From: Bacillota bacterium
GTDB lineage: Bacteria > Bacillota > Clostridia > Peptostreptococcales > Acidaminobacteraceae
Assembly (NCBI GenBank): GCA_030529225.1
Contig: JAUMXH010000011.1
Location: 1 to 63,429, forward strand
Direction: 5' to 3'
Length of the DNA: 63,429 nt
Both the position numbers and the translations under genes were made by a program. Shown in pieces: positions 32,758 to 42,187 of this stretch. Position 1 is the stretch's first letter, and the number at the start of each line of letters is the position of its first letter. The notes beneath the pieces are model-generated. The model searched no databases and was not told the origin of the DNA. It saw nothing but the letters and a program-made list of their open reading frames with translations.

Positions 32758-33156
32758 CTATTCCTCCTTTCTTTTAGAATTTTTTTGTACTATTATATTC
32801 GTGATATAGATTACCACTTTTACGGACAAGAGTCCGATAACAGTTCCCACCACATTTATGTAAGGTGCCTTAATCGACACAAACACAACGACTCCGTAGA
32901 TCAGAAAGCGGAGGTAATACTTGGACATCGTGTAGGCGTTTGCCCGCGATTTTTCCATGTTGACCGCTTTTTGAATCGTCAGAGCCAATTCTACAAACAT
33001 AAGAAAGGTCGCCAATGAGCCGAAAATCATGCCCAAGCTGAGGCCAAGGGCCTCCTTGCGAAAGAACACGAAAAAAACTGCGGCTATCAGCACATCAAAT
33101 AAAACAACGAATTTAAACACATCCAGGATGGTCTTTTTTGTCTTGGCATCAAACAT
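32758..33156 (-). CDS. AtpI-like membrane protein
   Basis: 132 residues with four hydrophobic segments (about 12-30, 34-56, 80-97, 100-122). Position between the AtpZ-like gene and atpB, size and topology match AtpI (UncI), which helps assembly of the c-ring and may affect cation supply. Sequence likeness to known AtpI is not strong by eye, so the call rests mainly on context. The ATG is preceded by GAGGGTAAACAGTAAGT. Confidence 0.7.
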   Translation of the reverse strand: MFDAKTKKTILDVFKFVVLFDVLIAAVFFVFFRKEALGLSLGMIFGSLATFLMFVELALTIQKAVNMEKSRANAYTMSKYYLRFLIYGVVVFVSIKAPYINVVGTVIGLLSVKVVIYITNIIVQKNSKRKEE

Positions 33157-33158
33157 AC

Positions 33159-33443
33159 TTACTGTTTACCCTCCCCGTCAATCCGTTCCGTCGTATCTTT
33201 TGTCGCTTCGCCGACTTCTTCCCCTTTCTTTTTCTTCTTCACCCCGGTCAACTTGAAGAGGTTGATGAAGGATGAGATCGAAAAGACGATCAGGCAAGTG
33301 ATCAGCAAGAACGGTTGGGTTCCGAAGCGTTTGTCGAGCCAGTTGCCGAAGTAAACCCCCGCCACGATCGGCAGAGCCATCGAAAAGCCGAGCTGGGTCA
33401 CTAAGGCGATATTCTTAATAATATGAAATTTCTTTGAAGACAC
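33159..33443 (-). CDS. AtpZ/AtpI-type protein heading the atp operon
   Basis: 94 residues with two membrane helices ('SMALPIVAGVYFGNWLDKRF' and 'FLLITCLIVFSISSFINLF') and a charged tail rich in Lys and Glu. The 'GxYxGxWLDxxFGTxP' pattern fits the AtpZ/F0F1-ATPase subunit family, reported to conduct divalent cations with AtpI. The GTG at 33443 is preferred because GGGTG lies 5 bases upstream; a TTG at 33461 in the same frame lies almost on the predicted -10 element and has no ribosome site. Confidence 0.72.
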   Translation of the reverse strand: MSSKKFHIIKNIALVTQLGFSMALPIVAGVYFGNWLDKRFGTQPFLLITCLIVFSISSFINLFKLTGVKKKKKGEEVGEATKDTTERIDGEGKQ

Positions 33444-33463
33444 TTTTTCACCCACATTCAAGG

Positions 33464-33472
33464 ATTATAACA
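33464..33472 (-). promoter_or_regulatory. Extended -10 promoter of the atp operon
   Basis: TGTTATAAT on the minus strand, just upstream of the first atp gene. No good -35 is seen (A-rich at the expected place). If used, the leader before the GTG at 33443 would be only about 14 bases. Confidence 0.5.
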
Positions 33473-33585
33473 CAATTCAATCCTTTTTTATAGTCTTATT
33501 TCATTCACAGGTTCTATTTTTGCCCAACTGAAAAAACGCAAGAGCGACCATCAAAACCACGCTCTCAAGACCGGCAATCTTCACT

Positions 33586-34635
33586 TCATTTTTCAAGCTT
33601 TTGTTTTTCTTTGGAAGAAGTTCTCCTCACACCGATTACGATTGGAGCGACGATCATAATGATCGCGATGCTCAAAGAGATCAACAGCTCATAGTACTTC
33701 GCGTTGATCAGGAAGACGACCGAAAACGCGAGCAGGATGTTGATGATATACAGGGTAATGACGGTAATCCTCTGCCCGTAGCCCAAATCCAGAATCCTGT
33801 GATGCAGGTGTCCTTTGTCCGCCTCCCAAGGGGCCATGCCCTTTCTGAGCCGTCTGAAAATGGCAAAGGAGGTGTCGAAGATCGGGATTCCGAGCGCGAG
33901 CATCGGCGCAATCAAGGTCACGGCAACCGCCCCCTTAATGGTTCCCTCAATGGATATGACCGCCAGCATAAAGCCCAGGAAGAGGGCTCCGGTATCCCCC
34001 ATGAAGATTCTCGCCGGATTGAAATTGTACGGTAAAAAGCCCAGGCAGGCGCCCGCCAAAATGATGGAAATGACGGCGATCTCAATCCTTCCGTTGCTGA
34101 TGGCGATGTAGGAAATCGCGATCGAGGAAATGGTCGCAATCCCGCCGGTCAAGCCGTCCAGCCCGTCGATGAAGTTGATCGTATTCGTGATGCCGACAAT
34201 CCAAAAAATCGTCACAAAGGCACTGAACAAGTACCCGAACACGATTTGGCTGTCACTCATAAAGAAGGGTTGAAAGGCCCGTATGCGAATCCCGCCATAC
34301 ACGATGATGGCGGCCGCCACAATCTGGACGATGAACTTGTACTTGGCGTCCAGGGGATTGATGTCATCGATAAAGCCCACGAAGATGATGATGAGTGAGG
34401 CGACCATGATCGATAGAATCTTGTCGTTCGGCATATCCACGTAAATCATCATGCAGAGCATGACCGACACGTAGATTCCGAGACCGCCTATCAGCGGAAT
34501 CGGCGTTTTATGAACCCGTCGTTCGTCCTTGGGCACATCGATGGCGTTCACATGCTTGGCTATCTTAATTACGATCGGCGTAAAAAAGTAGCTGATGACC
34601 ATGGATGTCAACCCGGCAATCAGTAATCTAGGCAA
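33586..34635 (-). CDS. tagO: Undecaprenyl-phosphate N-acetylglucosaminyl-1-phosphate transferase (TagO/WecA type)
   Basis: 349 residues with about ten membrane segments. Starts polyprenyl-linked glycan synthesis by moving a sugar-phosphate from a UDP-sugar to undecaprenyl phosphate. Family motifs: '[19 protein letters not shown]' (lipid/metal site), '[15 protein letters not shown]' with the Asp pair, '[12 protein letters not shown]', and the His cluster '[11 protein letters not shown]'. The TTG at 34635 is preferred since GGAGG stands 5 bases before it; the frame opens 4 codons earlier at another TTG that contains that site. It follows upp closely. It could supply wall teichoic acid or another secondary polymer, such as the ligand of SLH proteins. 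Confidence 0.88.
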   Translation of the reverse strand: MPRLLIAGLTSMVISYFFTPIVIKIAKHVNAIDVPKDERRVHKTPIPLIGGLGIYVSVMLCMMIYVDMPNDKILSIMVASLIIIFVGFIDDINPLDAKYKFIVQIVAAAIIVYGGIRIRAFQPFFMSDSQIVFGYLFSAFVTIFWIVGITNTINFIDGLDGLTGGIATISSIAISYIAISNGRIEIAVISIILAGACLGFLPYNFNPARIFMGDTGALFLGFMLAVISIEGTIKGAVAVTLIAPMLALGIPIFDTSFAIFRRLRKGMAPWEADKGHLHHRILDLGYGQRITVITLYIINILLAFSVVFLINAKYYELLISLSIAIIMIVAPIVIGVRRTSSKEKQKLEK

Positions 34636-34652
34636 AAAATCCTCCAATGACT

Positions 34653-35294
<642 letters not shown>

Positions 35295-35345
35295 TCATAC
35301 AGATATATATAATACACATTTCAGATTGCAAAGTAAATACAAATT

Positions 35346-35786
35346 TTACTTGTCTTCTATCTTGGCCATCTTCTCGAGTCTCGCGATGTGCCTGCCCCCT
35401 TCAAACTCGGTATTTAAGTAGGTTTTTACGATCTCGATTGCCAGGCCCGCGCCGATGACCCGGCTCCCCATCGCAATCATATTGGCATCGTTGTGCAGGG
35501 CCGTCATCTTCGCGCTGAAGACGTCCGACAGGATGGCACAGCGAATGCCCTTCATCTTGTTTGCGCTCATGCCGATGCCCTGGCCGGTTCCGCAGATCAG
35601 AACGCCTCGCTCGCAGTCTCCGCTGAGAACCTTCTCAGCCGCTTTCACAGCAAAGTCCGGGTAGTCCACGCTATCCAAACTGTAGGCGCCGCAATCCTCA
35701 TACAAGGTACCGACCTTATCAAAATACGCCATGATTTCGCGCTTGAGCTCAAAACCGGCGTGGTCCGACGCTATCGCAATTTTCAT
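35346..35786 (-). CDS. rpiB: Ribose 5-phosphate isomerase B
   Basis: 146 residues. Interconverts ribose 5-phosphate and ribulose 5-phosphate in the pentose phosphate pathway. Seen: 'IASDHAGFELK' at the N-terminus, the conserved Cys in 'VLICGTGQGIGMSANK', and 'HNDANMIAMGSRVIG'. Length is typical. The ATG overlaps the stop of the upstream exported-protein gene by 4 bases, which couples two genes that have no obvious functional link. upp follows, so ribose-phosphate and nucleotide salvage are neighbours. Confidence 0.95.
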   Translation of the reverse strand: MKIAIASDHAGFELKREIMAYFDKVGTLYEDCGAYSLDSVDYPDFAVKAAEKVLSGDCERGVLICGTGQGIGMSANKMKGIRCAILSDVFSAKMTALHNDANMIAMGSRVIGAGLAIEIVKTYLNTEFEGGRHIARLEKMAKIEDK

Positions 35787-37153
35787 TGTTCCCCCTTCTC
35801 TTCCAATCGGTTGTAGGTGCTCGGAGCTTCGATATGAGAGCCGAAGCTCACCCCGTTTATCTCATCCAGTAATTCGTTGTCATGCCAGAGCTCGTAGCCT
35901 TTCAGACTGTGGATGCTGCTGAAGCTGAGCGCGAAGCCCTCCCGAATCATACTCGCATAAGTCTTGTTGCTCTCCAGAAACTCGTACATTTCGTCGCTGA
36001 GGTCGATGATCAGCTTCTCATCCACAAAGCTGATGTTCTTGTAGGCCTCGATGTCCGGCAGGAGGGAGATGAACTTGGCGTCCTTTGCAAATTCCGGAGC
36101 GCGCCTGTAGAGATCCAGGATCTCCACCACATCGTCCTCAATCTTTTCCCCCCTCTCCAGGTTGAACGGAACCCAGAAGTAAGTCGCCTCCTTGGCCTTG
36201 GAATCGGCGAAGAACGGCAGGTAGACCTTGGTCGTTCTCTCAATCGGAAAGGCCTCCGCGATCGAGTAGCCGGCGATGTCCTGTTTCGCTCCGTCATTCA
36301 TGTAGAGTTCCAACTCATGGATGATGTAGTTGCTCGGCAGGGCGGCAAAGGAATTCGTGAGGTTCCTGACCAGCGCCTCCGCCTCTTCCCTGCTCTTGAT
36401 CGATTGCAAGCTCTCGGCATAGAGGCCGCACCTCAACCTTCCGTTCTGGAACCACATGTTGGTGCGGAAGGAAGCGTCCAAAGGCAGCGGCTTCAGACCG
36501 GCTTTTTCAACGCTTTGCGGGTCTTTGGCAAGGCTGTATATCACATTGGAAAAGAGGTTGGAGCTCTGCACATAATCCCTGTAAATCGGAATCGAGTACT
36601 TTAGGCTCTTGTCGCTGTAGAAGCACGGAATCAGGTTCTGCGCGTTCCCGCCTTCGTTGTTTTGCAGGACGATGTCCGACTTTTCAAAGAAGACCTTGAA
36701 CTCGTCCTCGAACTTGCTTCCCAGGCAGTTCAGCTTCACGTTCACCGAATAGCTCGAGTGATGGAGTTTCTCCCTGATTTTTTGCAGGTCCAAATGCACT
36801 TCAAAGCTGTTCTCCGTGCGGTTGACAATCAAGTCCGGAAAGTCCTTGTCTTCAAAAATGAGTTCGTCCTTATTAAAATCCTGGAACGACAAAGCCACGC
36901 TCACTTGCTCGGAGAGCGTTTCGGGCAGTTCCAGGTTGGTATCCACTTTTATTTTGTACGTTTGAGGGTTGTAGTAGAAGGATTTGTCGTCGATTACGGT
37001 GAAAATACTCTCGTATTTCTCCTTCATCGCCTCCGCTTCTTCCGGATTCAGGACATTGCCGAGGCGGAAATCGAAGGCGGTGGTATTGAGGGGAATGATG
37101 TATAAACTCAACGATAGTAAGATTAAGATGATTATATTGATGATAGATTTCAT
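35783..37153 (-). CDS. Exported or membrane-anchored protein of unknown function
   Basis: 456 residues. A single hydrophobic N-terminal segment (about 4-24) without lipobox is followed by a soluble, extracellular-type body. I recognise no domain. Features: an early basic-acidic stretch, alternating beta-rich segments, a region 'MYNDGAKQDIAGYSIAEAF' near the middle, and a helical C-terminal third. Cys residues are few. A promoter lies at 37195-37223. The stop overlaps the rpiB start by 4 bases. Germination or wall-related roles are possible but not supported. Confidence 0.65.
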   Translation of the reverse strand: MKSIINIIILILLSLSLYIIPLNTTAFDFRLGNVLNPEEAEAMKEKYESIFTVIDDKSFYYNPQTYKIKVDTNLELPETLSEQVSVALSFQDFNKDELIFEDKDFPDLIVNRTENSFEVHLDLQKIREKLHHSSYSVNVKLNCLGSKFEDEFKVFFEKSDIVLQNNEGGNAQNLIPCFYSDKSLKYSIPIYRDYVQSSNLFSNVIYSLAKDPQSVEKAGLKPLPLDASFRTNMWFQNGRLRCGLYAESLQSIKSREEAEALVRNLTNSFAALPSNYIIHELELYMNDGAKQDIAGYSIAEAFPIERTTKVYLPFFADSKAKEATYFWVPFNLERGEKIEDDVVEILDLYRRAPEFAKDAKFISLLPDIEAYKNISFVDEKLIIDLSDEMYEFLESNKTYASMIREGFALSFSSIHSLKGYELWHDNELLDEINGVSFGSHIEAPSTYNRLEEKGEQ

Positions 37154-37194
37154 ATTCCACCCTCTACATGCACGACAGAAACATAACTTCCATC

Positions 37195-37223
37195 ATTATA
37201 TGAAAAAAAAAGGAAAAAATCAA
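37195..37223 (-). promoter_or_regulatory. Promoter of the unknown gene-rpiB operon
   Basis: On the minus strand TTGATT (37223-37218), 17 bases, TATAAT (37200-37195), about 40 bases before the ATG. Its -35 element lies inside the terminator hairpin of the preceding Sua5-type gene. Confidence 0.65.
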
Positions 37224-37237
37224 TCACTGATTTTTCC
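37212..37237 (-). terminator. Terminator after the Sua5-type gene
   Basis: On the minus strand GGAAAAATCA pairs with TGATTTTTTCC (one bulge) around a short loop, followed by a run of nine T. Confidence 0.65.
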
Positions 37238-37252
37238 CTTATCTCCGTTTCT

Positions 37253-38218
37253 TCAGCTTTCGCAAGCTTTTTTTAACCTGTTTAAATTTGCCTCCAAAAG
37301 GTCTCCCGAATCGGGCGCCTTGACGAGGACGAGTTCATAGTGTTGGAGGTCCGCCTCCCGAAAATCCGCGAAGAGGTCCCTGGCCATCCGGACATCGTTC
37401 GGATACTCCAAAAACTTCGTCCTGCTCGCACTTACGCCTTTGGACGCGGCAAAGGCCGGCACATCTTCGGCTCGAAAGTCCGCATCGACCATAAAGACCC
37501 TGGCTTCGGGGCTGTAGTGTTTGTACTTGGTCCCCGGCGACTTGGGAACGGAAACGGGAGCCGCTCCGTCCTGAGACTTGACGCGGATGCCGGTGCGCTC
37601 CAGTATCATGCGCTCGTTGATCGCGCCCGGTCGCAAGATGACGCTCTCTTTTGTGCTGAGGTCGAGAACCGTCGATTCCACTCCAATCGGGAAGCGTTCC
37701 GAACAGAGGATGTAATCGACCCGTCCCGACAAGTCAAAGATGACGTGCTCACTCCTGGTCGGAGAAGGCCGTCCGGAGAGGTTGGCCGACGGTGCGGCGA
37801 TGGGAACGCCTGCCCTTCGAATCAGGGAAAGGGCGAGTTCATGGTCGGGCATGCGAATCGCAACGGTATCCAAGCCCGCACTGACCGTGTTGCATACCTT
37901 CTCGTTCTTTTTCAGGACAAAGCTGATGGGGCCCGGCCAAAATGCCTCCGCCAGGCAAAAGAAGCGTTCATCACAGTCCTGAACCAAGGCCTTCGCCATG
38001 TCCATGTCGCAGACGTGGACGATCAGCGGGTTGTCCGACGGGCGCCCCTTTGCCGAGTAGATGCGCTTGCAGGCCTCATCGTCAAAGGCGTTCGCGCCCA
38101 AGCCGTAGACGGTCTCGGTCGGAAAGGCCGCCAGTTTGCCGTTCCGTAGGGCAATGGCCGCCTCTTCCAGAAGGGCATCAAAGGCGTCTTCCCGCTCCCG
38201 TATGATTACGGTATTCAC
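37253..38218 (-). CDS. tsaC: Threonylcarbamoyl-AMP synthase (Sua5/YwlC type)
   Basis: 321 residues. Makes threonylcarbamoyl-AMP from Thr, bicarbonate and ATP for the t6A modification of ANN-reading tRNAs. The YrdC domain (about 15-205) shows 'AAFPTETVYGLGANAF', 'SAKGRPSDNPLIVHV' and 'PSANLSGRPSPT'. The C-terminal Sua5 domain (about 225-321) follows a linker with 'SPGTKYKHYSPEA'. The GTG start follows GGGAGACTAAG at the end of prfA, one base after its stop. Adjacency to prfA and prmC is a well-known translation-factor cluster in Bacillota. Confidence 0.95.
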   Translation of the reverse strand: MNTVIIREREDAFDALLEEAAIALRNGKLAAFPTETVYGLGANAFDDEACKRIYSAKGRPSDNPLIVHVCDMDMAKALVQDCDERFFCLAEAFWPGPISFVLKKNEKVCNTVSAGLDTVAIRMPDHELALSLIRRAGVPIAAPSANLSGRPSPTRSEHVIFDLSGRVDYILCSERFPIGVESTVLDLSTKESVILRPGAINERMILERTGIRVKSQDGAAPVSVPKSPGTKYKHYSPEARVFMVDADFRAEDVPAFAASKGVSASRTKFLEYPNDVRMARDLFADFREADLQHYELVLVKAPDSGDLLEANLNRLKKACES

Positions 38219-38219
38219 C

Positions 38220-39290
38220 TTAGTCTCCCACCTGTGCCAAGAGTTCGGTTTGGAAGTGGGTGATCAACGCATCCACCATCTCGTCGATGTCGGCATCCAT
38301 AAATGCCGCGAGCTTATAAAGCGTGATTGGAATTCTGTGATCGGTAACCCTTCCCTGCGGGAAGTTATAGGTTCTGATCTTACCGGATCTGTCACCGGTT
38401 CCCACCTGCGCCTTTCGGTCGGCCGCGATCTCGTCCTGCTGCTTCTGCATCTCCATCTCGTAGAGTCTCGACTTCAAAATCTGCATCGCCTTCTCTTTGT
38501 TTGAAAGCTGAGATTTACCGTCCTGACAGGTTACGATCAGCCCCGTAGGAAGGTGGGTGATTCTGACCGCCGAGTCCGTGGTATTGACCGACTGTCCGCC
38601 GTTTCCGGAAGAGCGGTAAACGTCGACCCTGATGTCGTTGTCGGCAACGTGGATCTCTACGTCATCCACCTCGGGGAGCACCGCAACCGTCGCGGTCGAG
38701 GTGTGCACCCTGCCCTGCGACTCGGTCTGCGGAACCCGCTGCACCCTGTGAATGCCGCTCTCGTACTTCAGTCTTGAGTAAGCGCCCTTACCCGAAATCA
38801 TAAAAACGACCTCTTTGATGCCGCCGACTCCGGTCTCGTTGGTGTTCATGATGTCCACCGACCAACGCCTGTTTTCCGCATACTTTATGTAAAGTCTCTG
38901 CAATTCCGCCGCAAAGAGTCCCGCTTCGTCCCCGCCGGCGCCCGCTCTGATCTCGACGATGACGTTTCTCTCGTCGTTCGGGTCCTTCGGCAGGAGCAAT
39001 ATTTTAAGCTCGTTCTTGAGCTCTTCCATCCTGGCCTGCGAATCGCTCAACTGCATTTTCGCAACTTCTTTGAACTCCGCATCGTCGGTCGTCTCGATGA
39101 CTTCCTTTGCCTCCTCCACGCCGGACGCCTCGTTCCGATACTCCCTGTAGGCATCGATGATCGGCTTCAATTCGGCATGCTCTTTGATGTGCTTCTGCCA
39201 CAGCGGCTGGTTCGCGATGATTTCCGGGTCGGAAACCTTCTGCTCCAGCTCGTTAAATTTTTCTTCCAACTTTGCTAATTTACTAATCAT
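38220..39290 (-). CDS. prfA: Peptide chain release factor 1
   Basis: 356 residues, normal length. Recognises UAA and UAG stop codons and triggers peptide release. The catalytic GGQ motif is in '[19 protein letters not shown]'; the codon-recognition motif region reads '[18 protein letters not shown]', close to the usual position, and the PxT-type tripeptide lies in the domain before it. Its GGQ Gln is the target of PrmC, which is encoded by the overlapping upstream fusion gene (8-base overlap). Confidence 0.97.
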   Translation of the reverse strand: MISKLAKLEEKFNELEQKVSDPEIIANQPLWQKHIKEHAELKPIIDAYREYRNEASGVEEAKEVIETTDDAEFKEVAKMQLSDSQARMEELKNELKILLLPKDPNDERNVIVEIRAGAGGDEAGLFAAELQRLYIKYAENRRWSVDIMNTNETGVGGIKEVVFMISGKGAYSRLKYESGIHRVQRVPQTESQGRVHTSTATVAVLPEVDDVEIHVADNDIRVDVYRSSGNGGQSVNTTDSAVRITHLPTGLIVTCQDGKSQLSNKEKAMQILKSRLYEMEMQKQQDEIAADRKAQVGTGDRSGKIRTYNFPQGRVTDHRIPITLYKLAAFMDADIDEMVDALITHFQTELLAQVGD

Positions 39291-40701
39291 GTTTCACTCC
39301 TATCACTACCCTGTCCTTGCCTGCCAAATCCTGAAACACTTCCACCTTGTCATAGGAATGTTCCGCCAATAAGCTTCTGAGCGCATCAGCCTGGTCATAG
39401 CCGATTTCAAAGGCCACAAAGCCGTCCTCTTTCAATATCCCGTCCGCAAGTTCCAAAATTCTTCTGTAGTAGTCCAGCCCGTCCTCTCCGCCGTGCAGGG
39501 CCCCCTTCGGTTCATAGTCTTTGACATCCGGCATCAGGCGGGCATAGTCCTGCTCGGCAATGTACGGAGGATTCGAGACGATGAAGTCATAGCGCCGGCT
39601 TTTCTCATCGATCAAGTCCGCCAAAAAGGCATCGATCCTGTCTCCAACCCCCAAGGCCGCGATGTTTTGCTCGGCGTAGGCGAGGGCCGCTTCCGAAACT
39701 TCGCTGGCCCGCAGGCGCAAGCCCGGACAGAGCTTGAGCAGGCTGATTGAGATGCAACCCGATCCGAGTCCGATTTCCAGGCCCAGGCGATCCGCGTCTC
39801 CGATGCGTTCGGCAAGCGTTTGCACCAGGAGCTCCGTATCGGGGCGCGGGATGAGAACCCCCTCCCCGACCGCAAATTCATAGTCCAGAAAGCCCTTCTT
39901 TCCAATCAAGTAGGCGACCGGCTCCTTCTCGCAGCGTCTCCGTACCAGTTCCTCAATCCTTGCCCGATCTTCCCTTGCAATCGGCATATCCCACTTGGTT
40001 ATCAGGTCCGCGTCACTGCAATCCAAGACGTGTTTCAGAATCATCTTTGCGTCCATCGCCGGCGTGGGACTGAGGGTTTGAAGCGCCGAGACGGCGTCCT
40101 TCAGACAGGCTGAAAGGGTCTTCTCTTCCTGCATTTTAAAGTAACAAGTGCCGCACAGCGACTCGTAGCTGACGTCGCCCATCTCGTCGATTGCGATTTG
40201 ACTGCCCTCAAAGACGAACTTGCCGCCCAGTTTTCTGCCGTTCAGAATCGCCTTCCTGCCGCACCTGCAGATGGTCTTGAGCTCTTCAATTTCGTGGGCA
40301 ATCAAAAGCAGGCGCTCACTCGCCGGAAAGCCCTGCATCTTGAAATCGGTCCGCAGCCCGTAACAGATGACCGGAATATCGGATTTCACGGAGACCTCAA
40401 AGAGCTGGTCAATTTGCTCCGGCTCCAAAAACTGTACCTCATCCACCAGGATGCAGGCAATCCTGCCCCCGCGCATCCCGGCGCGCACAATCTCCCTGAC
40501 GTCCTGCTGCGGCGCAATCAACTCGTCGACCTCCCTGGTCACCCCGAGTCTGGATAGGACCTTGTTGTCGGCCTTGAGGTCCACCTTGGGTTTGATGATC
40601 AGGACGCGCATGCCTCTCTCTTCGTAGTTGTAAGCGACCTGCAGGAGCGCGGTCGACTTTCCCGAATTCATTGCCCCGTATCTGAAATATAATTTTGCCA
40701 C
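39283..40701 (-). CDS. Fusion of class II thymidine kinase and PrmC (release factor glutamine methyltransferase)
   Basis: One 472-codon frame. Residues 1-190 are a full class II thymidine kinase: P-loop GAMNSGKST (9-17), 'ILVDEVQFL' with D87-E88, zinc ligands C145, C147, C183 and C186, and the substrate lasso between them. Residues about 192-472 are a full PrmC: helical N-domain, 'RKKG..FYG'-equivalent '[12 protein letters not shown]', 'RPDTELLV', SAM site '[11 protein letters not shown]' (308-318) and catalytic NPPY (377-380). The kinase salvages thymidine; PrmC methylates the GGQ Gln of release factors. There is no stop or gap between the parts. The start is GTG; an internal Met190 at the junction could allow a separate PrmC. 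Confidence 0.93.
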   Translation of the reverse strand: MAKLYFRYGAMNSGKSTALLQVAYNYEERGMRVLIIKPKVDLKADNKVLSRLGVTREVDELIAPQQDVREIVRAGMRGGRIACILVDEVQFLEPEQIDQLFEVSVKSDIPVICYGLRTDFKMQGFPASERLLLIAHEIEELKTICRCGRKAILNGRKLGGKFVFEGSQIAIDEMGDVSYESLCGTCYFKMQEEKTLSACLKDAVSALQTLSPTPAMDAKMILKHVLDCSDADLITKWDMPIAREDRARIEELVRRRCEKEPVAYLIGKKGFLDYEFAVGEGVLIPRPDTELLVQTLAERIGDADRLGLEIGLGSGCISISLLKLCPGLRLRASEVSEAALAYAEQNIAALGVGDRIDAFLADLIDEKSRRYDFIVSNPPYIAEQDYARLMPDVKDYEPKGALHGGEDGLDYYRRILELADGILKEDGFVAFEIGYDQADALRSLLAEHSYDKVEVFQDLAGKDRVVIGVKHD

Positions 40702-40703
40702 CC

Positions 40704-41324
40704 TTACAACACGCCCTTTTCGATCAGTAAGTTTACGCTGTGCCTGATAATCCGCGCGGTCAAGCCCCAGATTGCGATGCCGTTGTAGTCATAAAAGAAA
40801 ATCTTTTGGTCCTGCCCCCTGAGGCGGTAATTCCTGCCCCCGTGAATCATATGAAACGGAAAGTCGCTCGGGTAGAGGTACTTTCTCTTAATCGGATACT
40901 CGTCGGGCTTGTTCTTCACAAAAAAATCGATCGGAACCGTAAACACGCTGTCGACCTCGGCGGTGCTGTAGGCCAGTTCGTCCAGGCTTCGAATCTCGAG
41001 CTTGGTCAGGAAGACCTTCAAGGTGCTGGCGTCCCCGTTCAAATAGTCGAGTTCCGCAATCTTTTTGATCTTAGATTTGGAAATCCCGAGTTCTTCGGCG
41101 GTTTCCCTCACGCAGGCTTCGAGGTAGGTCTCGCCCCGCTCCAACCCCCCGCCCGGCAAACAGACGTCTCCCGGCTGGACGATCAGGTCCTTGGCCCGCA
41201 GTTCAAACAAAAAGGATGGCTCCCCGCCTTCGAGTTCCACGATCGGAATGTTCAGGGCATACCTCGACTTTTCGTTGATGGCAACCGGTCTATATGATTT
41301 CAAGTTCTCTAATTGTAATTTCAC
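40704..41324 (-). CDS. Nudix hydrolase, probable CoA pyrophosphatase type
   Basis: 206 residues. The Nudix box is complete: 'GGLERGETYLEACVRETAEE' followed by LGI, i.e. G-x5-E-x7-R-E-x2-E-E-x-G. 'LIVQPGDVCLPGG' just before it resembles the UPF0035/CoA-specific motif, so hydrolysis of CoA or a related diphosphate is likely but unproven. The GTG start at 41324 has GAGGAAG upstream. The stop is two bases before the kinase-PrmC start, so the genes are co-transcribed from lgt downward. Confidence 0.85.
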   Translation of the reverse strand: MKLQLENLKSYRPVAINEKSRYALNIPIVELEGGEPSFLFELRAKDLIVQPGDVCLPGGGLERGETYLEACVRETAEELGISKSKIKKIAELDYLNGDASTLKVFLTKLEIRSLDELAYSTAEVDSVFTVPIDFFVKNKPDEYPIKRKYLYPSDFPFHMIHGGRNYRLRGQDQKIFFYDYNGIAIWGLTARIIRHSVNLLIEKGVL

Positions 41325-41350
41325 GTTTGCTTCCTCATCGAGGCGGATCC

Positions 41351-42100
41351 TTAGGCCGCCTTCTTTTCATTTTCCCGTTTTCTCACAAAGTAAAAGAGGC
41401 CGCCGAACCCTGCGATGATGATGACCGAAATCAGCTGTGCGGTCCGGATTCCGCCAATGTAAAGGCTGTCGGTGCGCAGACCCTCGATGAAAAACCTGAC
41501 GAGGGAGTACAGGATGCCGTACAGCAAAAACACTTCTCCGTCGGCCTTTTTGTGATGTTTGTCGTAGTACAACAAAAACAGCAGAATCAAAAAGTTGGCC
41601 GCCGATTCATAGAAGAAGGTCGGGTGCACCATCTCGCCGTTCACCTCGATCGCCCAAGGCAGCTTTGTGGGGCCGCCGTGGGCCTCGTTGTTCATAAAGT
41701 TTCCCCACCTGCCGACCGCCTGCCCCAGGATGATGGACGGTGCGATGAGGTCGACGCCCTTGACAAAGGAGCGCTTCTTCACGCGGCAAAGAACGTAGCC
41801 GGCCAGGACACCGCCGATGACCCCGCCATGGATAGCCAGCCCGCCGTTCCGGATATTGATCATCGCGAACCAATCCCCGGCGTAGCGCTCCCATTCAAAG
41901 ATCACATAGTAAATCCGCGCACAGACGATGGCCGCAGGAACGCAAATAAGGACGATGTCGGTCACATCGTCAGCCGTAAATCCGTATTTTTTTGCCCTTC
42001 GCTTAGCCAAAAGAACGCCCAGCACTATGCCGAGCGATATAATCAAAGCGTACCATCTGATTTCCAGCCCGAAAATCGTAAAGGCGATGGGATTGTTCAA
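41351..42100 (-). CDS. lgt: Prolipoprotein diacylglyceryl transferase
   Basis: 249 residues with about seven membrane helices. Transfers diacylglycerol to the lipobox Cys of prolipoproteins, such as those encoded at 19720 and 61431. The Lgt signature is seen as 'GGVIGGVLAGYVLCR' and 'GRWGNFMNNEAHGGPT', with the start 'NPIAFTIFGLEIRWYALI'. The start codon is TTG at 42100 with GAGG 9 bases before it; no nearby ATG fits. It heads the run lgt-nudix-tdk/prmC-prfA-tsaC. Confidence 0.95.
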   Translation of the reverse strand: MNNPIAFTIFGLEIRWYALIISLGIVLGVLLAKRRAKKYGFTADDVTDIVLICVPAAIVCARIYYVIFEWERYAGDWFAMINIRNGGLAIHGGVIGGVLAGYVLCRVKKRSFVKGVDLIAPSIILGQAVGRWGNFMNNEAHGGPTKLPWAIEVNGEMVHPTFFYESAANFLILLFLLYYDKHHKKADGEVFLLYGILYSLVRFFIEGLRTDSLYIGGIRTAQLISVIIIAGFGGLFYFVRKRENEKKAA

Positions 42101-42129
42101 TGGTTTTTTCCTCTACTTTTCCATAGTTC

Positions 42130-42158
42130 AAGGCTCCTACCGATGCGATAAGAGCCTT
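42130..42158. repeat. Hairpin in the lgt leader
   Basis: AAGGCTC (42130-42136) and GAGCCTT (42152-42158) form a 7-pair stem with a 15-base loop between the coiled-coil gene and lgt. It has no T run on either strand, so a terminator is doubtful. Confidence 0.4.
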
Positions 42159-42187
42159 TCGTTGAATCTTCGTTCGGTCGGCAAGTC

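Noticed and set aside
39283..40701. Frameshift or missed stop as the cause of the tdk-prmC fusion
   Set aside because: In this sequence the frame is open throughout, with both domains complete and no overlap. An assembly error cannot be excluded without reads, but nothing in the sequence points to one.
42130..42158. Terminator between the coiled-coil gene and lgt
   Set aside because: The hairpin is good, but there is no T run on either strand.
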